32,413 nucleotides of DNA from Deltaproteobacteria bacterium (GTDB taxonomy: Bacteria; Desulfobacterota; Dissulfuribacteria; Dissulfuribacterales; QOAL01). A model generated the notes under the pieces. The model saw only the letters and a program-made list of their open reading frames with translations. It ran no database searches and had not been told where the DNA came from. Below, piece after piece: positions 18,694-27,552 of this stretch; within the stretch, counting starts at the first letter, position 1; the number at the start of each line of letters is the position of its first letter. The stretch is taken from assembly GCA_026992735.1 (NCBI GenBank), contig JALWYO010000134.1, forward strand, positions 1 to 32,413, in the 5' to 3' direction. Made by a program: the position numbers and the translations under genes.

Positions 18694-20532
18694 TCAAATG
18701 ACGCCATGCAGGGATCTTCCCCTGGATGCCAGCTCGTCGATTCTCCTTGTTACTGCCGGGTCCTCAACAAGTGGCGGGGCATGATGGGGTTTTGCGCGTG
18801 CATCAATTACAAGGGTTTTTGTACAGCCCCAATGCTTGAACTCGCAGAAACTTTCAGTGCCATAGACATCGTGGGATGGATTTGACCTGGTAAATGTAAC
18901 CCACAGAAAGTTGGCCAGGTTTCTTGCAGTGAATTCCGAGTTATCACACAGGACAACCAGGGGAATAGCATCCCCCGGCAGTTTTTCACCAAGCCAATCT
19001 GTCAGTTTTTTCATGAGAGGTCTTTCTTCCCGGTAAGATGAGAAGGCAGGTCCTTCCAGGGCCATAACCCCTGGCATTGCCATCCGTGGATTTTTGAACC
19101 CGGCTATATCGAGGCCTGATGGCAATTCCCCGGCCAGGGTCCTTCTTTTCCTGCCCGCTACTGCAATTACCAGCTTGGAGCCGTGGTTTAACCTGGTGCC
19201 ACTGTAATCCAGGGTGTCCATGCTGGTCCTTGTCTGGAAGTGAAGGTCTCTTGTCCAGTCTACACGTTCGAGCACATGGATTATGAAGTCATCAACCTTG
19301 TTGATGTCCAGGTCAGGGTTGTCCTCCCGTGCAGCTATGAGAAGATACTTGGCCAGGGAGCATTGTCCAAAACCAAGCAGGGCATTGGCCAGGGTCAGAA
19401 GCTCCAGAGGTTCTCGTTCATGGTACGGCACATAACGTTCACTGCCTATGGCAAGGAGCAGCGGATGCACACCTGCTGCATCAACTGCGTGAACGGCATG
19501 TATTCCCGGGATCTCCGAAGGCACTGCCGGTGCAGTGATTTCATGTATCAGCCTTCCAAATACGGTGTCTTCCTGGGGTGGCCGTCCTACAGAAGTGAAT
19601 GGCCAGACAGCGTTATTACGATGATAGACCTTGTGAATCTTAACATATGGAAACTGGTGGACCAGGCTGTAGTAGCCGAGGTGGTCGCCAAACGGGCCTT
19701 CTGGCAAGGTAGCCTTCGGATCCACCGTTCCTGTTATGCAGAAGTCCGCATCAGTGGAGATGCAGAACCCGTCCCTGTAGCAGTATCTGAATCTTCTGCC
19801 AGCCAGCATTCCAGCGAACATTAGCTCGGATATCCCCTCAGGCAGTGGCATTACTGCTGCCAGGGTATGAGCAGGCGGCCCGCCGACAAATATGGAAACC
19901 TTGAGAGATTCGTCTTTTTTCATGGCCTTGGCATGATGCACGCCAATACCCCTGTGAAGCTGATAATGGAGACCTGCTTCCCGGTCAGGTTTGTATTGAT
20001 TCCCGGATATCTGTATCCTGTACATGCCAAGATTAGAGTGCATGATGCCGGGATTTTCAGGATCTTCCGAATAGACCTGGGGCAGGGTTATGAATGCACC
20101 GCCGTCATCGGGCCAGCCTTTTACCTGGGGCAGGGCAGAAAGCCTGATGGTGTTTTCAAGCACCGGGCCGTTACGCATCTTCATTGGCATGGCATGCAGA
20201 GCTGCCAGTGGGATTCCCTTGAGCCTCCTGATGGCCCTTATGCCTGTCAGCTGGGATACTGGGTCAGTCTTGAGACGGATGAGGCCTGTTACGCGTTTCA
20301 ACGTGTGGCGGAACATGAACCTGCATCGTTCCATAGTGCCGAAAAGGTTGCATATAGCCGGAAAGGCGGAACCTTTGACCCTTTCGAAGTATAAGGCCGG
20401 TGCCTCTGCTGCATAAGCCCTGCGCTGTATCTCCGCCATCTCAAGGTATGGCGATACCTCTTCCTTGACTCTCACCAGGTGCCCATGTATTTCAAGGTCC
20501 CTTAGGCATTCTTGTAAGTTTTTGTAGGTCAT
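18694..20532 (-). CDS. UbiD family decarboxylase
   Basis: LRDLEIHGHLVRVKEEVSPYLEMAEIQRRAYAAEAPALYFERVKG, VFVGGPPAHTLAA, PEGPFGDHLGYYS, AVWPFTSVGRPPQEDT; ATG at 20532 preferred over 20577. Confidence 0.92.
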   Translation of the reverse strand: MTYKNLQECLRDLEIHGHLVRVKEEVSPYLEMAEIQRRAYAAEAPALYFERVKGSAFPAICNLFGTMERCRFMFRHTLKRVTGLIRLKTDPVSQLTGIRAIRRLKGIPLAALHAMPMKMRNGPVLENTIRLSALPQVKGWPDDGGAFITLPQVYSEDPENPGIMHSNLGMYRIQISGNQYKPDREAGLHYQLHRGIGVHHAKAMKKDESLKVSIFVGGPPAHTLAAVMPLPEGISELMFAGMLAGRRFRYCYRDGFCISTDADFCITGTVDPKATLPEGPFGDHLGYYSLVHQFPYVKIHKVYHRNNAVWPFTSVGRPPQEDTVFGRLIHEITAPAVPSEIPGIHAVHAVDAAGVHPLLLAIGSERYVPYHEREPLELLTLANALLGFGQCSLAKYLLIAAREDNPDLDINKVDDFIIHVLERVDWTRDLHFQTRTSMDTLDYSGTRLNHGSKLVIAVAGRKRRTLAGELPSGLDIAGFKNPRMAMPGVMALEGPAFSSYREERPLMKKLTDWLGEKLPGDAIPLVVLCDNSEFTARNLANFLWVTFTRSNPSHDVYGTESFCEFKHWGCTKTLVIDARAKPHHAPPLVEDPAVTRRIDELASRGRSLHGVI

Positions 20533-20743
20533 GCCTTTCTCCAGTGCCTTCTGCAAACAGATGCCCTTAATCCTCATATTGCGACTTCGTGTCTTCCGCC
20601 TTGCATATCCGGCAAGCTTGGCAATTGCAGGAATTAGATTATAGTAAGGACACTTTCCCGAAAATAAAACTGATTTAGATCATGTTTCAAGATCTTCGAT
20701 TTGGCCAACGCTGGATAACTATCCTTTTATGCGAGTAGAATAT

Positions 20744-21691
20744 ATGAACATTCATAAAATAGCAGCTCTTGTCTCCATCCTCGTTTTCTGCATCTCCATT
20801 TCAACCTTTTATGCACATAGTACTGCTGATGCGCGTGCCAGGGGAGGAGGGAGGTCGTTTGGCAGTTCACGGTCATACAGGCCTTCAACCCCTTACTCCT
20901 CTTCCCGCAGGCAATCGTCAAGTGCCAGCCGCAGCAGGTCTGGCAACAGTTTTTTGAAGGGGCTTGGCGGCGGCCTGCTTGGCGGCTTTCTTGGCTCATT
21001 GCTCTTTGGCAGCCTGGCCCATGCAGGCGGCGGTCTTTTTGGGACAGGCTTGGGGCTTTTCCAGCTTCTCATTATTGGCGGCATAGGCTACTTTATCTAC
21101 AAGAAATTCCTGGCAAGGAATGGAACCAGGAACAGGAGTCCCGGCAGTGTTAATGGTGGCAGCCAGGCTTCGGAACAGGGCTACGTTTCACCACCACCGT
21201 CACCTCCTCCTCATGGCAATTCCGGTACAATAGATGCGCCACCTCCATCCGGGGCCTCTGGATATGCTGGTAGTAATGCTGCACCGCCTCCTGTGGATGA
21301 GCAGCAGATCAAGGAGTTGGCCCAGGACATATTTTTCAAAGTCCAGGCTGCATGGATGCGCAGGGATATAGACGCTGTCAGGGATATCCTGGGGCCCGAG
21401 CTCCTGGGCCAGTACGAGGCAGAATTTCAGGACATGAAGGCCCGTGGTCTTGTAAACCGTCTTGAAAATATCGCGGTCAGGAACGTGGAGATAGTGGACC
21501 ACGGAACAGACTCCGGTTTCGAATACGTGAAGGTGAAGTTTACAGCCAATCTCCTGGATTATACTGTAGAAGAGGCTACCGGCAATGTTGTGCAGGGCAG
21601 TGACAGCGAGCCCGTGAAGTTCCAGGAGATATGGACATTTGCGCGTCCGGAAGGCTCATCCAGGTGGCAACTCTATGCCATTGAGCATTGA
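20744..21691 (+). CDS. Tim44-like domain protein with N-terminal signal/TM region and low-complexity linker
   Basis: Gly/Ser/Arg-rich then TM segments then IKELAQDIFFKVQAAWMRRDIDAVRDILGPELLGQYEAEFQ...VEIVDHGTDSGFEYVKVKFTANLLDYTV...EIWTFARP; ORF track start 20729, ATG 20744 also possible. Confidence 0.85.
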   Translation: MNIHKIAALVSILVFCISISTFYAHSTADARARGGGRSFGSSRSYRPSTPYSSSRRQSSSASRSRSGNSFLKGLGGGLLGGFLGSLLFGSLAHAGGGLFGTGLGLFQLLIIGGIGYFIYKKFLARNGTRNRSPGSVNGGSQASEQGYVSPPPSPPPHGNSGTIDAPPPSGASGYAGSNAAPPPVDEQQIKELAQDIFFKVQAAWMRRDIDAVRDILGPELLGQYEAEFQDMKARGLVNRLENIAVRNVEIVDHGTDSGFEYVKVKFTANLLDYTVEEATGNVVQGSDSEPVKFQEIWTFARPEGSSRWQLYAIEH

Positions 21692-21776
21692 TGATATGCC
21701 GGTACAGCCCTTTTTGCACAGCTTGCCGTTATCCCGGCATTTTACCTGGCAAGGTGTCCGTTATCTGTCGCCGGGA

Positions 21777-22775
21777 TCAGCCGGGATTTGCAAGTAATTG
21801 CATCTGGTAGATATTTTTGAGCGAATCATCTGGCACAAGGCTATGCCAGTGCCCGAAAGTTAAGGAAAGGATATAGAAAAACGCAAGGGTTAGCACTGTG
21901 CCCAGGGGTATGAGATACTTGGGCACCCTTTTTCTGCCAGGAACAAGCGAGGGGGACAGGCATTCTTTTACCGGGCAGACAGGCAGGCATTCCATGCACC
22001 CCGTGCATTCACATGTGCGGACTGTCTGCATCCTGGTGATTTTTATGGATGAAGGGCATGCGCGCTCACATTTACCGCACCCAGTGCAGGATTTTTGATC
22101 CCGGGTTATCTGTACCGGGCTTGCCAGTGCCAGGATACCAAGAAGAGCGCCGTAGGGGCAGAGATAGCGGCACCAGAAATTGCGTATGAACAGCGATGTC
22201 AAGGCAAGGAAGGCAAACACTGCCAGGGACAGAAATGATGGTTTTGTAAAGAACAGGAGCATCCTGGCATCAACAGAGATGTTGTAGGGAGAGCTGATAA
22301 ACCCTTCCACCTGTTTCAGGTTCATCTTCCACAATATGATATAGATGAAGAAACCAAGCAGCAGGTATTTCAGGCTCAACAGTCCAAGGTCTATCCACGA
22401 AGGTAAGTTTCTGATGGTGCCAAGCCGCCGCCCGATTCGTTCAAACATATTGGATACAGCGCCTACCGGGCATGTCCATGCGCAGAAACCTTTGCGCCAA
22501 AGGAGGCTGGCGATCAGAATTGCCAAAAATATGCTGAGACCTGCTGGATGAACAGGGTCCCAGTTGCCTGTCATGACAAGGCGTTTCAGGCCAAGGAGTG
22601 CACTTATCGGCAGGAATGCCTCCACTGATGGGGGCCTGGGAATGTAAATGCCGCTTCTGCCTGTTGCCCATTCGAAGAACAGGAAAAATCTCCAGCCAGT
22701 CCATATGCAGAAGACAAGATACGAAGCCTGGACAATCTGCCTGATAACAGGGATATGTTTGGGTGGGATATCCAT
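21777..22775 (-). CDS. NapH/NosR-like membrane polyferredoxin (4Fe-4S binding protein)
   Basis: Several TM helices with CAWTCPVGAVSNMF, CRYLCPYGALLGIL, CTGCGKCERACPSSI, CTGCMECLPVCPV. Confidence 0.9.
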   Translation of the reverse strand: MDIPPKHIPVIRQIVQASYLVFCIWTGWRFFLFFEWATGRSGIYIPRPPSVEAFLPISALLGLKRLVMTGNWDPVHPAGLSIFLAILIASLLWRKGFCAWTCPVGAVSNMFERIGRRLGTIRNLPSWIDLGLLSLKYLLLGFFIYIILWKMNLKQVEGFISSPYNISVDARMLLFFTKPSFLSLAVFAFLALTSLFIRNFWCRYLCPYGALLGILALASPVQITRDQKSCTGCGKCERACPSSIKITRMQTVRTCECTGCMECLPVCPVKECLSPSLVPGRKRVPKYLIPLGTVLTLAFFYILSLTFGHWHSLVPDDSLKNIYQMQLLANPG

Positions 22776-22802
22776 GTTAAGAAGTTTGCCTTTATGGAAG
22801 GA

Positions 22803-23822
22803 TTAGTTGATCCAGGCCCCTGTCAGGGCAATGATCATTTCGCCAAACCGTTTGGTTTGTCCAATGAGCCTGACAGGCAACCTGGTTCCCGGGTCCAGGA
22901 ATATGTATATGTCATCTTGCAGGCCCAGCAGAGAGAATGCCTCGTCTTTCTCCCCCTTTTTGTCCATGCTTGCAGAGGTTATGAGAAATACCAAGGGTTT
23001 TATTGTCTTTTCTATTCTGCGTTCTCCCTGCAACCCATAGGACTCGAAAGCGATCTTGAGTGGTTTGAGCTTGGCAAGATGTACTGTTACCCTGTGAAGC
23101 CTTTTTTTGCCAAAGACGCATAACTGGAAGGGAAATCTGGTTTTCCCCACGTCTATCATGGACAGCAGGTGCAATAGCACCGTAGATTCTGAAATTACAG
23201 GACATGCTTTTACTTCTTTTTGAGGGTATTTGAAAAAAGATGCATGTCTTTTGTTCCATTTGTCAGGAGGTAGGGAGAATTCTTCGGGTTTGTCAGGACG
23301 GATTTTCAGGCGGCTTACCCCGTCTTCCTGCCATCTGTATGCCTTGAGCCATGGATGGGTGCCGTTTTTTAGCCTGATTCTTTGCAGGGCAGAACCTGTT
23401 TTAGTGTTAAACCAGACATGTTGGCTATACTCAGATTGCGGAGGAATAAGGGTTGATACAGCCGTTTCCACCGAGATAATCCCCAGATCCCTGCCAGGCA
23501 GAGGGCATGGCATAAAATCCGAGACAGCGTTTTTGATGGATTTGGGACAAAATTCTCTCGAAGGTCTCAACCGTACCGATGCCGTTATCCTGCTGAAGCC
23601 CTTGCCGCCCTGAAAATAAAGTTCTTTCCATGGCAGAGTCTTGTGTGGTTTTACCTTGAGTACAGGGTTGCTGCCGGCATTTCCGGCACCTACAGCAATA
23701 TCTGTCTGAAGGCATGCAGCAGTAGCTATCAGGACAGTTGCGAATACAGCCAGTCTTGTGATGTTCATGATAGAAAATCCGCCAGCAAGGTATGTAAAAA
23801 GTTTACTGAACATTGCGGTCAA
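22803..23822 (-). CDS. DUF3108-like exported protein
   Basis: Signal-like N-terminus MNITRLAVFATVLIATAACL; paired YQG-type segments and terminal DPGTRLPVRLIGQTKRFGEMIIALTG; only 27 nt upstream of the polyferredoxin gene. Confidence 0.6.
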   Translation of the reverse strand: MTAMFSKLFTYLAGGFSIMNITRLAVFATVLIATAACLQTDIAVGAGNAGSNPVLKVKPHKTLPWKELYFQGGKGFSRITASVRLRPSREFCPKSIKNAVSDFMPCPLPGRDLGIISVETAVSTLIPPQSEYSQHVWFNTKTGSALQRIRLKNGTHPWLKAYRWQEDGVSRLKIRPDKPEEFSLPPDKWNKRHASFFKYPQKEVKACPVISESTVLLHLLSMIDVGKTRFPFQLCVFGKKRLHRVTVHLAKLKPLKIAFESYGLQGERRIEKTIKPLVFLITSASMDKKGEKDEAFSLLGLQDDIYIFLDPGTRLPVRLIGQTKRFGEMIIALTGAWIN

Positions 23823-23890
23823 GGGAGCCTGCCAGGACGGGTATCATTATTTTGCAAGTAAGTTATCATGGGATTCAAGAAAAAGTAAAA

Positions 23891-23946
23891 GTAACTGATC
23901 ACAGATTCCATTGGGCTTTACTGTATATTTCCCTTTTTGTAAGCGC
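23891..23946 (-). repeat. Dispersed intergenic repeat copy B (see 11221-11277)
   Basis: Reverse complement aligns over about 56 nt to copy A, mostly identical, with one indel. Confidence 0.85.
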
Positions 23947-24017
23947 TCACAGTCGTACTCCCTGTACTTCAAGCGCCCGCCAACACAGCAGATGCGGAGC
24001 CCTGTGAGCGCTTACAA
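23937..24017. repeat. Inverted repeat: perfect 16-bp arms (TTGTAAGCGCTCACAG / CTGTGAGCGCTTACAA) around a 49-nt loop
   Basis: Arms 23937-23952 and 24002-24017 are exact reverse complements. Confidence 0.9.
23963..23997 (+). repeat. 35-bp dispersed repeat core, copy 1
   Basis: TGTACTTCAAGCGCCCGCCAACACAGCAGATGCGG matches 27097-27131 at 31 of 35 positions. Confidence 0.9.
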
Positions 24018-24248
24018 GTAAAAAAATGCTTTCTGTTAGGTATCATACATGTTTATTTCTTGTTACTATCCTCAATTTTTATTAATATTAACAAGAATAA
24101 CAAGATGGGCCGAAAAATTTGAATCTTCCAGCAGTTTGCATGTCGGCGCTCTCGGTCGGTCCTTGCGGACTGTGTGGCCCGCTTCGCAAGCTTGTGCTGA
24201 ACTCTAAGCAGAAAAGTCCGCATTGTTGAAAGGTTTGTATTCTATAAT

Positions 24249-26048
24249 ATGAAATTATCTCAAGTAGTTGCATCATCCCCTGCTAAAGGGAAAACATATT
24301 ACAAAGATACTACGAAACCAGTCAAAACGCCAACCCGCAATACTGTTTCTGTCAGGCAGGGTGATTTTAAGAACCTGGCAGAGGCCCTGGATTATGCTGC
24401 TGCCGGTCAGACTGGATACAATTTCTATTCAAGGCGTGGCAGCCTGTACCGGGCCATGCCCTATTCTGCGCTTCGTCATGAGGCCCGTATCCTGGCCAGA
24501 AAATTGCTGTATCTCAAGGTGCCCAGGGGGGCTTGCGTGGCAATTGTGGCAAACACCCACCCGGATTTCGTGCGTTTTTTCTTTGCCTGTCAGTATGCCG
24601 GGCTTGTTCCAGTGCCGCTTCCAATCGTAATGCATATAAATGGTGCAGATGCCTATGTGCAGCAGATATCCAGGTTGCTTGATATCTGCAAGGCCAGCAT
24701 GGCCGTGGCCACCAGCGAGTTTTTTAGCTACCTGGAGAGGGCTTGCGGGAGCCATGGTTTGAAATCTCCTTTTCTGGGAAAACCGGAGGATTTTGATGCA
24801 TTGCCTGAATCCAGCGCACAACTGGAACCCCTTGGGCAGAATGAGCTTGCCTATATCCAGTTCACATCCGGCAGCACCAGGTTCCCCAAGGGCGTGATGA
24901 TTACGCAGGATGCAGTGTTTAGCAATCTGGAGGCCATCACCAAATATGGGATTGATTGCCATGCAGGTGACAGGGCTGTCTCCTGGCTTCCATTTTATCA
25001 TGACATGGGTCTGGTAGGGCTGTTGCTTTCCACAATGGCCTCCCAGCTTTCTGTGGATTTTTTCAGCACAGCAGATTTTGCCATGAGACCTGGCCTGTGG
25101 CTAAAACTCATGTCGGAGAACAGGGGTACCATATCCTTCAGCCCCCCGTTCGGCTACGAGTTGGCATCCCTGCGGCTGAGGACGTCAGATGTAAATAATT
25201 ACGATCTGAGCTCGTGGCGTGTAGCTGGTGTTGGAGCAGAGATGATAAGGCCTGAATTGCTTGAGAATTTTGCAAAACGTCTTGAACCATGCGGCTTTGA
25301 TTCCAGTGCCTTTCTGCCATGTTATGGCATGGCCGAGTGCTCTCTGGCAGTGAGCTTTGCAAACCGCGGTGACGGTCTGCAGGTGGATAGGGTGGATGCA
25401 GAAAGGCTGGCTGCCGATAGGGAGGTGGTTCATCTTGATGAGCAGGTGTCAACGCATTCAGAAGGCAGGATCAAGACCTTTGTGAGATGCGGCAGGCCAT
25501 TGCCAGGGTTCGAGGTGGATATACGCGATTCCTTTGGCAAGCCGCTTCCTGTTGGCAAGCCCGGGATACTCTACGTCCGGGGGCCGAGTATCATGTCAGG
25601 ATATCTTGGTGATCAGGAGGCTGCCAGAGAGGTACTTTCTGAGGACGGCTGGCTTAATACCGGAGATATAGCATATATTTCCGGTTCGGATATAGTGATC
25701 ACCGGGCGCTCCAAGGACCTTATCATTATCAATGGCTGTAATATATGGCCCCAGGACCTGGAATACCTTGCCGAGACCCATGATCAGGTAAGGTTTGGGG
25801 ATACATGTGCATTTTCTGTAGCTGATGAATCCGGCAAGGAGAGGGCAGTGCTGGTGGTGCAGTGTAAAAAGATAGATGATGATGCAAAAAAAGCACTGTC
25901 CGACAGCATAAGGCGGCTTATTCTCAGGGAACTGGGCATAGAATGCCATGTGGTGCTGGTTCCAAAGAATACAATAGCACGCACCACGTCAGGTAAGCCT
26001 TCCAGAAGCACTACCAAGAAGACATGTCTTGAAAAAGGCTATGTCTGA
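24249..26048 (+). CDS. Fatty acyl-AMP ligase / acyl-ACP synthetase (AMP-binding enzyme), 599 aa
   Basis: YIQFTSGSTRFPKGVMITQDAV, SWLPFYHDMGLVG, YGMAECSLAVSF, GWLNTGDIAYISGSDIVITGRSKDLIIINGCNIWPQDLE. Confidence 0.93.
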   Translation: MKLSQVVASSPAKGKTYYKDTTKPVKTPTRNTVSVRQGDFKNLAEALDYAAAGQTGYNFYSRRGSLYRAMPYSALRHEARILARKLLYLKVPRGACVAIVANTHPDFVRFFFACQYAGLVPVPLPIVMHINGADAYVQQISRLLDICKASMAVATSEFFSYLERACGSHGLKSPFLGKPEDFDALPESSAQLEPLGQNELAYIQFTSGSTRFPKGVMITQDAVFSNLEAITKYGIDCHAGDRAVSWLPFYHDMGLVGLLLSTMASQLSVDFFSTADFAMRPGLWLKLMSENRGTISFSPPFGYELASLRLRTSDVNNYDLSSWRVAGVGAEMIRPELLENFAKRLEPCGFDSSAFLPCYGMAECSLAVSFANRGDGLQVDRVDAERLAADREVVHLDEQVSTHSEGRIKTFVRCGRPLPGFEVDIRDSFGKPLPVGKPGILYVRGPSIMSGYLGDQEAAREVLSEDGWLNTGDIAYISGSDIVITGRSKDLIIINGCNIWPQDLEYLAETHDQVRFGDTCAFSVADESGKERAVLVVQCKKIDDDAKKALSDSIRRLILRELGIECHVVLVPKNTIARTTSGKPSRSTTKKTCLEKGYV

Positions 26049-26108
26049 AAATTTTTAACATCCAAACCCGCATTTTTTGAAGCCGTTCTGCATGGGCTAC
26101 ACTGTTTT

Positions 26109-27032
26109 ATGACCAGGGTTATAGCAGTTACAGGCGCTACCGGTTTTATTGGCTCTGCCATTGTACAGAGGCTGCTTATAAACGGATTAAAAGTAAAGGC
26201 GCTTGTAAGGCCCTGTTCACGGCCTAAATGTTTCAGGCATCCGGCTGTTCTCTGGGTTGAGGGGGAACTGTCGGACAGGCGATCCCTAAAGAGGCTTGTT
26301 TCAGGTGCAGAAGCTGTAATTCATTGTGCAGGCGCAGTTCGTGGTTTCGCCAGGGAGGATTTTGATGCGGTGAATGTCTATCCTGTGCATGACCTGGTTG
26401 ACATATGCAATCATGCTCCTGGCATCTCGGCTTTTTTACTGATCTCATCACTTGCGGCCCGGCATCCTGATCTGTCTTTTTATGCCATGAGCAAACGGAA
26501 GGGCGAATCTGCCCTCAGCGCAATTAATCCGGATATACGCTGTACAGCATTCAGGCCGCCTGCGGTTTATGGGCCGGGTGACAGGGAGATCCGGCCTGTT
26601 TTAAAATTGATGAAAAGAGGCATAGCCCCGGTTATTGCCGGTCCCGGAAACCGTTTTTCCCTGCTTCACGTCCATGACCTTGCAGAGGCTGTTTTTTGCT
26701 GGTTGAATAGCAAGGTGTCCGGCGTGCATGTCTATGAGCTGCACGACGGTCTTGCAGGCGGATATTCATGGGAAGGTATTGCTGCGCTTGCCAGCCAGGC
26801 CTTGGGGAGGAGGATACTTAAGCTCCGCATACCCTTGCGTGTCCTGTCTGCTGTTGCGCTTTTCAATGTTTTCATATCCAGGTTGCATGGCACTCAGCCC
26901 ATGCTTACTCCTGGTAAGGTGAGAGAGCTTGTGCATTCGGATTGGGTTTGTGACAATAAAGCCATCTGTGAGGATACTGCGTGGAGGCCGGGTATCAGGC
27001 TGCAAGACGCTCTGAAACAGGGGCTTATATAA
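26109..27032 (+). CDS. NAD(P)-dependent epimerase/dehydratase (extended SDR), candidate ceramide/keto-sphinganine reductase
   Basis: VTGATGFIGSAIVQRL, VIHCAGAVRG, SSLAARHPDLSFYAMSKRKGE; position between the acyl-AMP ligase and ACP/SPT. Confidence 0.88.
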   Translation: MTRVIAVTGATGFIGSAIVQRLLINGLKVKALVRPCSRPKCFRHPAVLWVEGELSDRRSLKRLVSGAEAVIHCAGAVRGFAREDFDAVNVYPVHDLVDICNHAPGISAFLLISSLAARHPDLSFYAMSKRKGESALSAINPDIRCTAFRPPAVYGPGDREIRPVLKLMKRGIAPVIAGPGNRFSLLHVHDLAEAVFCWLNSKVSGVHVYELHDGLAGGYSWEGIAALASQALGRRILKLRIPLRVLSAVALFNVFISRLHGTQPMLTPGKVRELVHSDWVCDNKAICEDTAWRPGIRLQDALKQGLI

Positions 27033-27033
27033 A

Positions 27034-27267
27034 CCCGGATTATGCAGCTCGCAAGTTTGCCAAAGATGTGAGGCAGAGGGCACGCAGACGTACTTTTGTA
27101 CTTCAAGTGCCCGACAACAAAGCAGATTCGGTAAAATTGCGAGCCCCTTGCGGCTTCAAATGCCTGAGCACCTTTTGGATGAAGACACAACAGGAATAGA
27201 TGTATAGTAACTATGCAATAATTCAAATAAATTACTTTTTCCGGGCACTTGAAGTGCATAATCCGGG
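27034..27267. repeat. Composite repeat-rich intergenic element with nested inverted repeats
   Basis: CCCGGATTATGC (27034-27045)/GCATAATCCGGG (27256-27267); ACTTCAAGTGCCCG (27100-27113)/CGGGCACTTGAAGT (27242-27255); GCTCGCAA (27047-27054)/TTGCGAGC (27137-27144). Confidence 0.8.
27097..27131 (+). repeat. 35-bp dispersed repeat core, copy 2
   Basis: TGTACTTCAAGTGCCCGACAACAAAGCAGATTCGG; 31 of 35 identical to 23963-23997. Confidence 0.9.
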
Positions 27268-27300
27268 ATAAAGTAAAACGTAATGGGATAGGGGGGTGTT

Positions 27301-27552
27301 ATGAAGGCTGACAAGGAAGTCCTGGAAAAGATTATAGGCATACTGCAGCCGTTCGTTTCGGGCAGTGTAGATATAGTCCCGGGCATGGACATAGAGACAG
27401 ACCTGGCAATAGATTCCCTGAAGTCCATGGAGATACTGGCAAATCTGGAAGATACCTTTGATATATCCATTCCCATCAATGTCCTTTCCGAGGTGCGTAC
27501 TGTTGAAGACCTTGCTGTCCAGGTCCAGAAGATAATAGGAGCAGAAGGATAG
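27301..27552 (+). CDS. Acyl carrier protein
   Basis: 83 aa with phosphopantetheine site DLAIDSLKSMEIL; purine-rich RBS GGGGGGTG upstream. Confidence 0.92.
   Translation: MKADKEVLEKIIGILQPFVSGSVDIVPGMDIETDLAIDSLKSMEILANLEDTFDISIPINVLSEVRTVEDLAVQVQKIIGAEG

Noticed and set aside
23937-24017. Inverted repeat considered as an integron attC site
   Set aside because: Core-site consensus (RYYYAAC/GTTRRRY) not evident and no integrase in the window
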